33,827 nt of DNA from Candidatus Krumholzibacteriota bacterium (GCA_030667985.1 DAOUUU010000011.1:1-33827); one strand, 5' to 3'; positions 8,480 through 17,570 are shown, numbered from the stretch's first letter. A program made the numbers and translations. The notes: generated from the sequence alone by a model not told the origin.

Positions 8480-10795
8480 CTACCGCCGCCTGCTGCCGCT
8501 CGATTTCGGTCTCGTACTCCTCTGCCCGCTGCTCTTGGATCTTGTCTGACGCTGATAGTCATTAGAGCGCGTGTTGCCCCTCTGGCGGGCGTCGTGCTGA
8601 CGCTGCAAGTCGGATTGTTTCGGTTTTTGCGTCTGTGGTGTCGATTTGGGTCTCGTGTCTCTGGATTGATCGGCCGGTCTCGTCTGTTTCGAGCTGTCGG
8701 TCGGCCGCGTCTGTCTGGAGCTGTCAGTAGGCCGCGTTTCTCTCGAACGGTCTGTCGGCCTGGTTTCCCTCGAGCCGGAAGGCTTCTGGGCGGCTCGATC
8801 CGTTGATTTCCAGCCATCGTTTGTGCGCTGCTCCCAGCCCTTATCTGTCTTGCGGTGCACATTTCCGTTCCGGTCGGAATAGATGTTGTTCTCGCGCGTG
8901 CGTGGTTGAGCGGTGCCGGGTCTGGTCGCTCGATCTGCCGTGCTAACGCCCGGCGCTCTTGTCTTTGTCTTGCGGTCCATCGTGCTTACCGTGCCCGAGG
9001 GGTGTTTCCGGTAGACATTGTTGTAATGGGTCGGGCGCCTGGAAGCATGGTGTCCGGCATAGTAGCCGGCGCGCATTCCGTGATAGTACCCGTGGCGATA
9101 ACCGGCATGGTAGCCGGCCGGTCCCCACCAACCACCGTAACCTGGGTGACCGACTCTCACATGGAACCAGCCGCCGTATGTGAAGCCGACCGAGAAGCCC
9201 CAGCCGGTGTAGGGATTCCAGTGGACACCGAAGCCGTACGTCACCGGTCTCGGGTAGTAGTAATGTCCGTACCAGGGGTGATACCTGTAACCCGTTCCGT
9301 AAACGACCGTTCCATAGTAGGTATACGAGCAGACGTAGCCTGGCGTGTACCCCACGTACACGACACTTGGAGTGTAGCTGTATACATAGACGTAACGCAC
9401 ATTGTACACGGGCGAGCTGGGCGGGATTGTCTGAACCGCGGCCGGAACCTCCACGCAGACGGCCCAGGGTCCCACCGGAGCGGCCGAGACAAACCAGACC
9501 GCGTCGTTACAGCAGTAGTAGCTGTTATCTATCAGGAGGACCGACTTGTCCGTGTTGACGGCGTACTGGACCTCGGTCTCTTCTATCTTCTCGAATTTCG
9601 GATCGCCGTCGTACTCGATCTCTAGGGCCGCCTTTTCCCGGTCGACGGCCGCTGTCTGCGGAATCTCGTTTTCGAGCACAGCCTCGCGCGCCTCCTGGGT
9701 CTCGGGCACGCTGGCTAGAACCGATCCCTTCTCCGATTCGGGGGAGATGGTCTTGAACTCCTCGGGCAGCTCGCCGGGCGGCACGAATTCCCATGGGCCA
9801 TTGTCGAGTGATTTCGTCACGTACCAGCGGCCCGAGAGAAGGACGAAATGTCTTTGCGAAGAGATCTCCATGAAGACGTCGCTGTCCGTATTGTCCATAT
9901 AGAGCAGGCTCTCGGTGCCGGTGATCGGTTGATAGGAGGGAGTACCGTCGGCAGTGATCAATTCGGCCGGCTCTGTGCTTACTATGATCTCGGGAGGCGA
10001 GCCGGATCCGGTCTCCATTTCCTCTTCCTCTATATCATCCTGTTGCTCTACCATCTTCACTGCGATCTCGACGATCTCCTTGGGGGGCGACGCTGTATGT
10101 TTCCACTCATCTGATACTTTTCCCGCCGTATACCAGAATTCCCCGCCCTTCAGGTAAAAGCGCTTCGCCTTGGGATCCTGGATTACGAGAAAAGGCGTGT
10201 TCATGATATATTTATATTTCGTATTCTCGAGATCACGGATGACCGGCTCGCCGTCGACAAAAACGAGCACGGCGGGCTTGCTCCGGTAATGGATCTTGGG
10301 CGGATCGTTATTGAAATTGACCGCTGCCTTTTGTTCCCGCTCCACCGTCTCGAGACTTGCGATGAGGCGGTCGAGGGAGATGCTGTAATTCCATTTGGGT
10401 ATCTCGCGTTCGACTATCGCAGAGAACTCCTTGATCCAATCTTCCGATGCCTCGGGAAACTTCGCCGTTGAAACAGCGAGGTCGACGAGGTAGACCATCC
10501 TGTTTTCCAGATCAGTCCTCATACGGCAGGTGAACCAGACGGCGCCGAAGGCCGGCTCTTTCCTGTCCTTCAATGCGACCGATACCGCAGCCCGCGAGTT
10601 GAGTATGTTGTTCTCGAAGGATTCAGGCTGGGGCTGATAGATCGTTATCGTGCCCTGTGGGACAACGATGTCCCGAGGCCATGGTATGCCCTCCTCCCCT
10701 TCCTTTATCTCGATGGCAATGGTTTGAAAGGAAGTGGAGAGAACGATCAGAGTCATGGCGGTCACCATGAGCAGAGTCTTCTGTGTCAGATTCAT
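8480..10795 (-). CDS. Large exported Tyr/Gly-rich repeat protein with a basic Arg/Thr/Ser-rich tail
   Basis: Signal peptide (MNLTQKTLLMVTAMTLIVLSTSFQTIAIE); Y/G-rich VRYVYVYSYTPSVVYVGYTPGYVCSYTYYGTVVYGTGY...; C-terminal tandem S-R-[EQD]-T-R-P-[TAK]-[DS] repeats. ORF extends to 10828. Confidence 0.75.
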   Translation of the reverse strand: MNLTQKTLLMVTAMTLIVLSTSFQTIAIEIKEGEEGIPWPRDIVVPQGTITIYQPQPESFENNILNSRAAVSVALKDRKEPAFGAVWFTCRMRTDLENRMVYLVDLAVSTAKFPEASEDWIKEFSAIVEREIPKWNYSISLDRLIASLETVEREQKAAVNFNNDPPKIHYRSKPAVLVFVDGEPVIRDLENTKYKYIMNTPFLVIQDPKAKRFYLKGGEFWYTAGKVSDEWKHTASPPKEIVEIAVKMVEQQDDIEEEEMETGSGSPPEIIVSTEPAELITADGTPSYQPITGTESLLYMDNTDSDVFMEISSQRHFVLLSGRWYVTKSLDNGPWEFVPPGELPEEFKTISPESEKGSVLASVPETQEAREAVLENEIPQTAAVDREKAALEIEYDGDPKFEKIEETEVQYAVNTDKSVLLIDNSYYCCNDAVWFVSAAPVGPWAVCVEVPAAVQTIPPSSPVYNVRYVYVYSYTPSVVYVGYTPGYVCSYTYYGTVVYGTGYRYHPWYGHYYYPRPVTYGFGVHWNPYTGWGFSVGFTYGGWFHVRVGHPGYGGWWGPAGYHAGYRHGYYHGMRAGYYAGHHASRRPTHYNNVYRKHPSGTVSTMDRKTKTRAPGVSTADRATRPGTAQPRTRENNIYSDRNGNVHRKTDKGWEQRTNDGWKSTDRAAQKPSGSRETRPTDRSRETRPTDSSRQTRPTDSSKQTRPADQSRDTRPKSTPQTQKPKQSDLQRQHDARQRGNTRSNDYQRQTRSKSSGQRSTRPKSSGSRRR
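8648..8775 (-). repeat. In-gene tandem ~24-bp repeats encoding SRxTRPTD-like octapeptides (approximate bounds)
   Basis: Translated SRETRPTD-RSRETRPTD-SSRQTRPTD-SSKQTRPAD-QSRDTRPKS. Confidence 0.8.
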
Positions 10796-10979
10796 TACGG
10801 ATTCCCCCTTAAAGTTTAACCATCGCACGATCGGCGATGATGTTTAGATTATCCATATATAAAAGTTATTGCAAGCCAAGGCGGAATGTCAACATAATAG
10901 GCGCTGTCGGTCTGGTGAGGTTGTTCATTTGGAGCTCGCTTTTTATCGAAGTAATCCTGAACCCCGGGAGAGCATAGGT

Positions 10980-12374
10980 TTGAAAGCATTGCATATTTCG
11001 AATGTACTGGTTTCCGCTGTACGGCTTCCGCTGGTTGTTATCCTTCTCTGCTCTGCCGCATCATCGGTGGCGATAGCTCAGGACTCCCACTACTGGACGA
11101 ACCAGTACGGCACTATGGCCAATATGCTTGGTGGGGCTGTAGTAGGCAGCGTTCGCGATCCGAGCTCGGTCTACTACAATCCGGGTGCGATGGGGCTCGG
11201 TGAGGATTCGACGCTTGTAATAAGTACCGATGTGCTTCGGATCAGGGAACTGAGATACAGTGGGTGGGGAATAAGGGAGGAGGATCTGGTGTCGTTCACG
11301 GGAGGGTCGGCGCCGGGCATGTTTGCTATCAGGGTACCATTCCATGTGGCCGACGACCATCAGCTGGCGATATCCTATCTCAAGCGCCAGGATCTGAATG
11401 TGGAATTACAGGGTATTGTAGCGGATCGGATCGACGCCCTTCCCCCGGCCGGTGATGAGGACTTTTCTGCCGAGGCGCTTATGCGCCAGAACATGGGCGA
11501 GGACTGGTACGGCCTTACGTGGAGCTACAAGGTGAATGACCGCATGGCGGTGGGCGCCACCTGGAACGTCGCAGTCCGCAGCCAGCGAAATCGTTTTCAG
11601 ACGGTCGCGCAGCTTCTTGCGGAGGACGGTTCGCACAATGTGGCCAATGTCGTCTCCGATTACAACTTTTTCAATGTTCGGACGCTGTGGAAGCTCGGAG
11701 CCGCCATGGAGCGCGGACCGTGGGCGTTCGGCTTGGCCGTGACGACTCCTAGTCTCGATTTGTTCGGAACCGGGTCGGCCTACTACAACATCGGTTTTTT
11801 CGACAGTGAAACGGCGGAGAACAATACATTGATGGCTGATACGAAGAAGGATATGGGCGCGGACTACGAGTCGCCTTTATCGGTCGCGGCGGGGGTGTCA
11901 TACAGTTTTGGAAGCACGGGTTTGCATATCACCGCCGAGTGGTTCAACGAGGTCAAGGAGTTCGAGGTGATATCTCTCGAGGGCTTTGTCATAGATATTG
12001 GAGACCGGACTTTATACCCTTCTTTGGTTCATGGCCTGAATGAGGTTTTAAATGTAGGAATCGGGATCGATCATCGGTTCCATAGCGGAGTTTCGATCTA
12101 TGGCGGTTTTACAACCGATTATTCCGCTTTCAAGTCCGCTGAGGAATCTATGCTGTCGGTCACAAACTGGGATATCTATCACGCAACACTCGGCAGCTAT
12201 TTTTCTTTTTATCATATAGGCTTTACTCTGGGTTTCAGTTACTCGTTCGGTAACGGTGTCTTCGACAGAATCTCCGAATTTAGCGGGATCAGCAGCGGCG
12301 ATCTCGTCGGATCCTCCGAAGAGAAGGCTGTCGACTACAGGCAGCTCAAGTTCATCATCGGAATAGACTACTAG
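10980..12374 (+). CDS. FadL/OmpP1-like (or PorV-like) outer membrane protein
   Basis: TTG start at 10980 gives signal peptide LPLVVILLCSAASSVAIAQ; DPSSVYYNPGAMGLGEDSTLVIS, YGLTWSYKVNDRMAVGATWNVAVRSQ, LSVAAGVSYSF, and a barrel tail ending LKFIIGIDY. ORF extends to 10869. Confidence 0.75.
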   Translation: MKALHISNVLVSAVRLPLVVILLCSAASSVAIAQDSHYWTNQYGTMANMLGGAVVGSVRDPSSVYYNPGAMGLGEDSTLVISTDVLRIRELRYSGWGIREEDLVSFTGGSAPGMFAIRVPFHVADDHQLAISYLKRQDLNVELQGIVADRIDALPPAGDEDFSAEALMRQNMGEDWYGLTWSYKVNDRMAVGATWNVAVRSQRNRFQTVAQLLAEDGSHNVANVVSDYNFFNVRTLWKLGAAMERGPWAFGLAVTTPSLDLFGTGSAYYNIGFFDSETAENNTLMADTKKDMGADYESPLSVAAGVSYSFGSTGLHITAEWFNEVKEFEVISLEGFVIDIGDRTLYPSLVHGLNEVLNVGIGIDHRFHSGVSIYGGFTTDYSAFKSAEESMLSVTNWDIYHATLGSYFSFYHIGFTLGFSYSFGNGVFDRISEFSGISSGDLVGSSEEKAVDYRQLKFIIGIDY

Positions 12375-12439
12375 GGTCAAACTAATCCGTTTGCAAAAAT
12401 TCAGAGTGGATTGTATCTTTTATGTGTAGGGGATGCGTG

Positions 12440-12451
12440 CAGTATATACTG
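12440..12451. promoter_or_regulatory. 12-bp perfect palindrome cagtatatactg, candidate operator upstream of the 678-aa secreted protein
   Basis: Direct reading; lies in the 225-bp gap upstream of 12600. Confidence 0.3.
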
Positions 12452-12599
12452 TATGGTCGAAGCGGTTTCCCCGGCGCGCCGAAGAAGCGAAACGGCGCGT
12501 AAATAGCGGATGGATTGCTCCTCACCGCAATCAGCCACTTGATCCGGTAGCATCAAAACCGGAAACAGCTTTTAAGTTTCCAGAAGGAGGGGTTGTCCG

Positions 12600-14636
12600 A
12601 TGAGAGATCGCGCTGGTGTTTTTTTCGTCAGTCTTTTCCTGGTAATCCTGATTCTTGTCTTCTTTGGTACCGCCGATTCGAGGGATCTATCGGCCGAGTC
12701 GCAGGAGAAGCAGCTCGATGGTCCTTCCCGTGTTCTCGTGATCGATGGGAGCAATGTCCACGACGTTGGCGAATTGCTCACGCATGTCGGCAACTGGGGA
12801 ATCTTCGGTTCAATGCCGAGCGCTACACTTCCATTCTCTTTCGCTCCGTCGGCCGAATGGCCGGCAGGCAGCGGTGTGGAGCATCTCTATATATCAGGAC
12901 TCTGGGTCGGAGCGATAAAGAACCTGCTTCCGGCCGTCTCGACCGCCGCTTTCGAGTTCGAATTCCGGCCGACCGATAGTCTGATCGATATCATCTATCG
13001 TTCCATAGAGGGGAATGCAGGTGGCTCGAGGCTTCCCTCGGCGACAGCAGACGACGATGGCGACGGCATGATCGACGAGGATTGGCTCGACGGGCATGAC
13101 AACGACATGGACGGTTTGATCGACGAGGACTACGCGGCTATATCGGACCAGATGTTCAGCTGCTGGTTCACCGATGATCAGCCGCAAATGACCCAGATCT
13201 ATCCCGAACACAATCCTTTGAACATCATGGTGCGGCAGGAGAGCTACCAGTGGACGGATGACAGCTTCGACGATTTCGTCGGGATCCGTTACTTCATCAC
13301 GAATGTCGGTACCGAGCCGCTGGAGAATGTATATCTCGGTTTCTTCGCCGACTGCGATATCGGATCCCGATACATGAATCAATATTGGATGGATGATGCT
13401 GGGAGTAGTTATATCGAGACGGTTCCCACAGATATCGGATCGGCAGAAGTCATGATGGCATACGCCTATGACGAGGATGGCGACGGGGGAGCGACTCCGA
13501 GCTACTTCGGCGTTCAGCTCCTCGGGTTTACGACTGATCCGCTTGGTGTCAACGCACCGTCAGCAGTCGAAATTAATGCTATTCGATTCTTTAGTGGAGA
13601 CCAACCGTTTGAAAACGGTGGAGATCCGACGAATGACTTTGAGCGGTACGAGGCCCTGTCCACGGCCGGCATCGACAGGGGGATTACATTCGGTGACGTA
13701 AGGTTTCTCATAAGTGCAGGGCCCTTCGAATCGCTCGCTCCGGGAGAATCGATCGAGATACATCTCGCCCTCACCGCAGGTGATGGGCTCGAGGGCCTGG
13801 TTGAGAACGCGGCCTACGCCAAACGTTTCTTCGACGGTACCTGGTTCGATATCGACGGCGATCCGGAGACCGGTATAAACGGAAAAGAGACCCAGGTTCA
13901 CTGGCTGCTCGGAGAGACGGTCGCGCACTCGCACATTCTTGACATAAAACCGGGTTCCTGCCCGAATCCCTTCAACGTGAAGCTGTTCGACTACGTCGAC
14001 GGCGACAAAGATAACAAGGGGGGCGTGCTCCCAGTTGCGATTCTGGGGAGCAGTGATTTTGATGTCTATGATGTCGATCTCGGAAGCCTCATGTTAGAGG
14101 GCGTGATTCCCCTCGAGACGGGTATCGGTTACGAGGATGTCTCATCTCCCGACAGCAGCTACGATGAGTGCGGCTGTGAGGAGTTCGGACCCGACGGATA
14201 CATCGATCTCGTGATGAAGTTCAACAGTCTCGAGATCGCCGAGGCGATCATGCCGGCCGGCGTCGCCGGCGAGGAGCGGGTATTGACCCTGACAGGAAGC
14301 CTGCTGGACGGCACGATGTTCGAGGCGACCGACTGCATCGTGTTCGTCGGCAAGGAGAAGAAGGACAAGGGAAAGGAGCCGGCACTATACGCCGCCTCGC
14401 CGAACCCGTTCAATCCGATTACGATGGTTTCGTATTACTTGCCGGAACGGCAACGCATCCGGCTGTCTGTTTACGACGTCCAGGGGCGCCTTGTCGGTGT
14501 GATCGACGAAGGCTTCAGGGGCGCTGGTGAACACATGGTCGAATGGAATGCCCGCGGTGTGGCAAGCGGTGTCTACTTCTCCCGCCTCGAAGCGGGGGTT
14601 TACACCAGGACGCAGAAGATGATATTGCTCAGGTAG
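12600..14636 (+). CDS. Large secreted protein with Asp-rich putative Ca-binding loops and T9SS-type (FlgD-like) C-terminal domain
   Basis: RBS agaaggagg; signal peptide; DDDGDGMIDEDWLDGHDNDMDGLIDEDY; conserved domain starting LDIKPGSCPNPFN; C-terminus ASPNPFNPITMVSYYLPERQRIRLSVYDVQGRLVGVIDEGFRGAGEHMVEWNARGVASGVYFSRLEAG...KMILLR. Confidence 0.88.
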   Translation: MRDRAGVFFVSLFLVILILVFFGTADSRDLSAESQEKQLDGPSRVLVIDGSNVHDVGELLTHVGNWGIFGSMPSATLPFSFAPSAEWPAGSGVEHLYISGLWVGAIKNLLPAVSTAAFEFEFRPTDSLIDIIYRSIEGNAGGSRLPSATADDDGDGMIDEDWLDGHDNDMDGLIDEDYAAISDQMFSCWFTDDQPQMTQIYPEHNPLNIMVRQESYQWTDDSFDDFVGIRYFITNVGTEPLENVYLGFFADCDIGSRYMNQYWMDDAGSSYIETVPTDIGSAEVMMAYAYDEDGDGGATPSYFGVQLLGFTTDPLGVNAPSAVEINAIRFFSGDQPFENGGDPTNDFERYEALSTAGIDRGITFGDVRFLISAGPFESLAPGESIEIHLALTAGDGLEGLVENAAYAKRFFDGTWFDIDGDPETGINGKETQVHWLLGETVAHSHILDIKPGSCPNPFNVKLFDYVDGDKDNKGGVLPVAILGSSDFDVYDVDLGSLMLEGVIPLETGIGYEDVSSPDSSYDECGCEEFGPDGYIDLVMKFNSLEIAEAIMPAGVAGEERVLTLTGSLLDGTMFEATDCIVFVGKEKKDKGKEPALYAASPNPFNPITMVSYYLPERQRIRLSVYDVQGRLVGVIDEGFRGAGEHMVEWNARGVASGVYFSRLEAGVYTRTQKMILLR

Positions 14637-15734
14637 ATGAAGATACTGCTTGCAGAGCCGTTTCTGACCGGATCCCATGATGTATGGTCTCGTGAGTAGT
14701 CCAGCAGGAGTGCTCACGAGATCTTTTTGCTCGGCCTGGAGGGAAGGCACTGGAAGTGGAGAATGCACGGAGGCGCCGTTACTCTGGCGCGGCGTTTTCT
14801 AGAGTGCTCCTTCGAGCCCGACCTGATCCTTGCGAGCGACATGCTCGATCTCACAACCTTTCTCGCCCTGACGCGAAGCAGAACAGCCGGCAAGAAGACA
14901 GCACTCTACTTTCATGAGAATCAGATCGCCTATCCCTGGTCGGAGAACGATCCCGATCCTTCGCTGGAGCGCGATGTGCATTACGGTTTTATCAATTTCG
15001 CCTCGGCGCTGGCGGCGGATACGGTTCTCTTCAATTCAAGATACAATATGGATTCTTTTCTAAAAGGGCTCGGTCCGTTACTCGAGGGTTTCCCAGATTA
15101 CAAAGAGATCGATGCGATCAAGGGGATAGAGGAGAAATCACAGGTCCTGCCGCTCGGTGTCGATCTCGAGCGGTTCGATGAGCACAGGGGAACAAAGGAA
15201 CCGTTGCACCCGCCGCTCATTCTCTGGAATCACCGTTGGGAGTATGATAAGAACCCGGAGGAGTTTTTCGAGGCGCTCTTCAGGCTCAAAGAGGAGGGTG
15301 TCGACTACCAGGTCGCCCTGCTCGGCGAGCGGTTCTCGAAGTCGCCGCCCGTTTTCGAGGAGGCGGAGAGACGTCTCGGGGAATCGATAATCCATTCCGG
15401 TTATGTCGAAGATTTCGAGGAGTACGCTCACTGGCTCTTGCGCGCGGACATTCTGCCGGTCACGTCTGTACACGATTTCTTCGGGCGAAGCGTTGTGGAG
15501 GCGGTCTACTGCGGCTGCCATCCGCTCTTGCCGAGGCGGCTCGCCTACCCCGAGCATATCCCGGAGGAGCGGCACGATGAATTCTTCTACGATGACTTCG
15601 AGGGATTGCTGTCGAAGCTCAGGGCCCTGATCCTGAATATCGAGGAGACGAGAAGGATCAGAGTGAGCGGATTCGTCGATAAGTATGACTGGCGAGTGTT
15701 GGCTCCCCGCTACGATACGCTATTCGATATCTAA
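14637..15734 (+). pseudogene. tRNA-queuosine alpha-mannosyltransferase-like (DUF3524/GTDC1-like) glycosyltransferase, interrupted by in-frame TAG at 14697-14699 (pseudogene, readthrough or assembly error)
   Basis: Reading from ATG 14637: MKILLAEPFLTGSHDVWSRE*SSRSAHEIFLLGLEGRHWKWRMHGGAVTLARRF... continuing into ORF 14727-15734 with YFHENQIAYPW, FNSRYNMDSFL, LILWNHRWEYDKNPEEFF, GYVEDFEEYAHWL. The GSH and HEI-L-L-GRHWKWRM motifs lie on either side of the TAG. Confidence 0.82.
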
Positions 15735-15772
15735 CTCAATAACAACCACTTGTATGGAATGCAACATTTGCC

Positions 15773-15809
15773 TTGCCATTCTTTGGCTATTTGGTTAAAT
15801 TGCCAAATA
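15773..15809 (+). promoter_or_regulatory. Putative arsR promoter with overlapping ArsR-type dyad operator
   Basis: TTGCCA (15773-15778), 16-bp spacer, TTAAAT (15795-15800); dyad tatttgg (15788-15794) / ccaaata (15803-15809) flanks the -10. Confidence 0.5.
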
Positions 15810-15815
15810 TGGCTG

Positions 15816-15886
15816 ATGTCTAGCCACCGTTTGTGGTCATTTCACCCGGTAGCAATGAAGATATCTAGCTACCGTTTATGGTCATT
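15816..15886. repeat. Two ~26-bp direct repeats 45 bp apart upstream of arsR
   Basis: atgtctagccaccgtttgtggtcatt (15816-15841) vs atatctagctaccgtttatggtcatt (15861-15886); 3 mismatches, all transitions. Confidence 0.7.
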
Positions 15887-15915
15887 ATCACGGGCGCCGT
15901 CGAAAGGGCTCTGTT

Positions 15916-16245
15916 ATGGATCCAAAGACTCATGCATTGTTCGTGGAACGTGCCAGGATTATAAAAGCCCTTGCTCACCCGAGCCGGCTCTACATCGTCG
16001 ATCGCCTCTCGCAACGCGAGCACTGCGTCCAGGAGCTCGCCGAGCTCGTCAATGCCGATATCTCGACCGTGTCCAGGCACCTATCTATTCTCAAAAATGT
16101 TGATATCGTCAAGGATGAGAAGAGAGGGACAAAGGTCTTCTACAGCCTTCACACTCCATGTGTCCTCAACTTCTTCGGCTGCGTGGAGAAAGTCATCAAA
16201 TCGTCCGCCAGAGAGCGGGCCGATTTGCTCGAAAAGGAGAGTTGA
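15916..16245 (+). CDS. arsR: ArsR/SmtB family transcriptional regulator
   Basis: ARIIKALAHPSRLYIVDRLSQREHCVQELAELVNADISTVSRHLSILKNVDIVKDEKRGTKVFYSL is a typical ArsR winged HTH; HCVQEL carries a cysteine near the canonical sensing helix. Confidence 0.9.
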   Translation: MDPKTHALFVERARIIKALAHPSRLYIVDRLSQREHCVQELAELVNADISTVSRHLSILKNVDIVKDEKRGTKVFYSLHTPCVLNFFGCVEKVIKSSARERADLLEKES

Positions 16246-17556
16246 GTGTTCTGGAAAAAGCAGTGGCGGGCTTTTCTCATCATCCTCGCGGTCTTCCTGG
16301 CGAGTTACTATCTGCCGATCGAAGGCCTGCGGGGTGCAACCCGGTGGACGAGCGCCTTCTACGAAGCGCTCCACCTGCTGCGCTGGTACGCCCGCGAACA
16401 TGTGCTTCTCTGTCTCGTGCCCGCGTTTTTCATAGCGGGCGCAATAGGCGTCTTCGTCAGCCAGGCGTCGGTGATGAAGTACCTGGGCGTCAAGGCGAAC
16501 AAGGCGCTCGCCTATGGTGTCGCCTCCATCTCGGGAACGATCCTCGCCGTTTGCTCATGCACGGTGCTCCCGCTGTTCTCCGGCATCTACAAGCGTGGAG
16601 CGGGGCTGGGCCCTGCGACCGCCTTCCTATACTCGGGCCCCGCGATAAATGTGTTGGCTATCGTTCTAACGATGCGTGTGCTGGGTTTCGAGCTTGGAAT
16701 CGCCCGGGCGGTAGGCGCGATCCTGTTCAGCATCGTAATTGGTCTCCTCATGCATCTTTTCTTCCGAAAGGAAGAGATCGACAAGGCGAACTCGCAGACC
16801 GCGGTGCCGGAGCCGGAGGGATCGAGGCCACTCTGGAAGACCGCGCTCTATTTCGCCTCACTGGTCTTGATCCTCGTCTTCGCAAACTGGGGATACCCGA
16901 AACAGGAACAGGGATTATGGCACTCGATATATACGGCTAAATGGGTGCTGACGGGCATCTCTGCCATGTCACTAGCGGTGATGGTCGTCGTGTGGTTCGG
17001 CGCGAAGTGGCTGCATATGACACTGGCCGCTCTGCCCGCTGCTATCCTCGCTGTTTTGTTTCCGCAGACCCCGGCTCTGGCCTTTTCCGCAGGCGCGGTC
17101 GGTCTCTCCGTCCTGACGGTCCGCCGCGGAGGCGAGCTTGGCGAGTGGTTCGACTCGAGTTGGGGATTCGCGCGCCAGATACTGCCGCTGCTCCTTCTGG
17201 GTGTACTGATTGCCGGTGCTCTGCTCGGAAGGCCGGAATACGAGGGACTGATCCCTTCGGTCTGGGTGGCGCGCGCGGTAGGCGGCAACTCTATTGCCGC
17301 GAACCTGTTCGCTTCGATCGCGGGAGCTTTCATGTATTTTGCGACCTTGACCGAAGTGCCGATACTGCAGGGCCTGATCGGCGCCGGTATGGGCAAGGGC
17401 CCCGCCCTCGCACTGCTTCTCGCTGGCCCGGCTCTCTCGCTTCCCAACATGCTCGTCATCCGGAGCGTGATGGGAACCAGGAAGACGATCGTGTTCGTCC
17501 TGCTCGTCGTAGTGTTGGCGACCTTGAGCGGTATGATATATGGAGCGTTATTTTAG
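16246..17556 (+). CDS. Permease of the DUF318/UPF0718 (ArsP-like) family
   Basis: GTG start abuts arsR stop; CSCTVLPLFSGIYKRGAGLGPATAFLYSGPAINVLA and the second-half repeat LTEVPILQGLIGAGMGKGPALALLLAGPALSLPNML are diagnostic; many TM segments. Confidence 0.88.
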   Translation: MFWKKQWRAFLIILAVFLASYYLPIEGLRGATRWTSAFYEALHLLRWYAREHVLLCLVPAFFIAGAIGVFVSQASVMKYLGVKANKALAYGVASISGTILAVCSCTVLPLFSGIYKRGAGLGPATAFLYSGPAINVLAIVLTMRVLGFELGIARAVGAILFSIVIGLLMHLFFRKEEIDKANSQTAVPEPEGSRPLWKTALYFASLVLILVFANWGYPKQEQGLWHSIYTAKWVLTGISAMSLAVMVVVWFGAKWLHMTLAALPAAILAVLFPQTPALAFSAGAVGLSVLTVRRGGELGEWFDSSWGFARQILPLLLLGVLIAGALLGRPEYEGLIPSVWVARAVGGNSIAANLFASIAGAFMYFATLTEVPILQGLIGAGMGKGPALALLLAGPALSLPNMLVIRSVMGTRKTIVFVLLVVVLATLSGMIYGALF

Positions 17557-17570
17557 CTTGGAGGATCGAT

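Noticed and set aside
14634-14699. Genome-wide TAG reassignment as explanation for the in-frame amber
   Set aside because: The upstream gene terminates properly at TAG (14634-14636), and other genes here (e.g. 10980-12374, 31372-31953) also end in TAG at expected positions.
15816-15886. Two direct repeats considered as a CRISPR fragment
   Set aside because: Only two imperfect copies with a ~19-bp gap, no cas genes; position upstream of arsR favours a regulatory role.
16158-16940. 260-aa ORF overlapping the ArsP-like permease in another frame
   Set aside because: Arg/Gly-rich translation with no motif; the permease frame has diagnostic motifs throughout.
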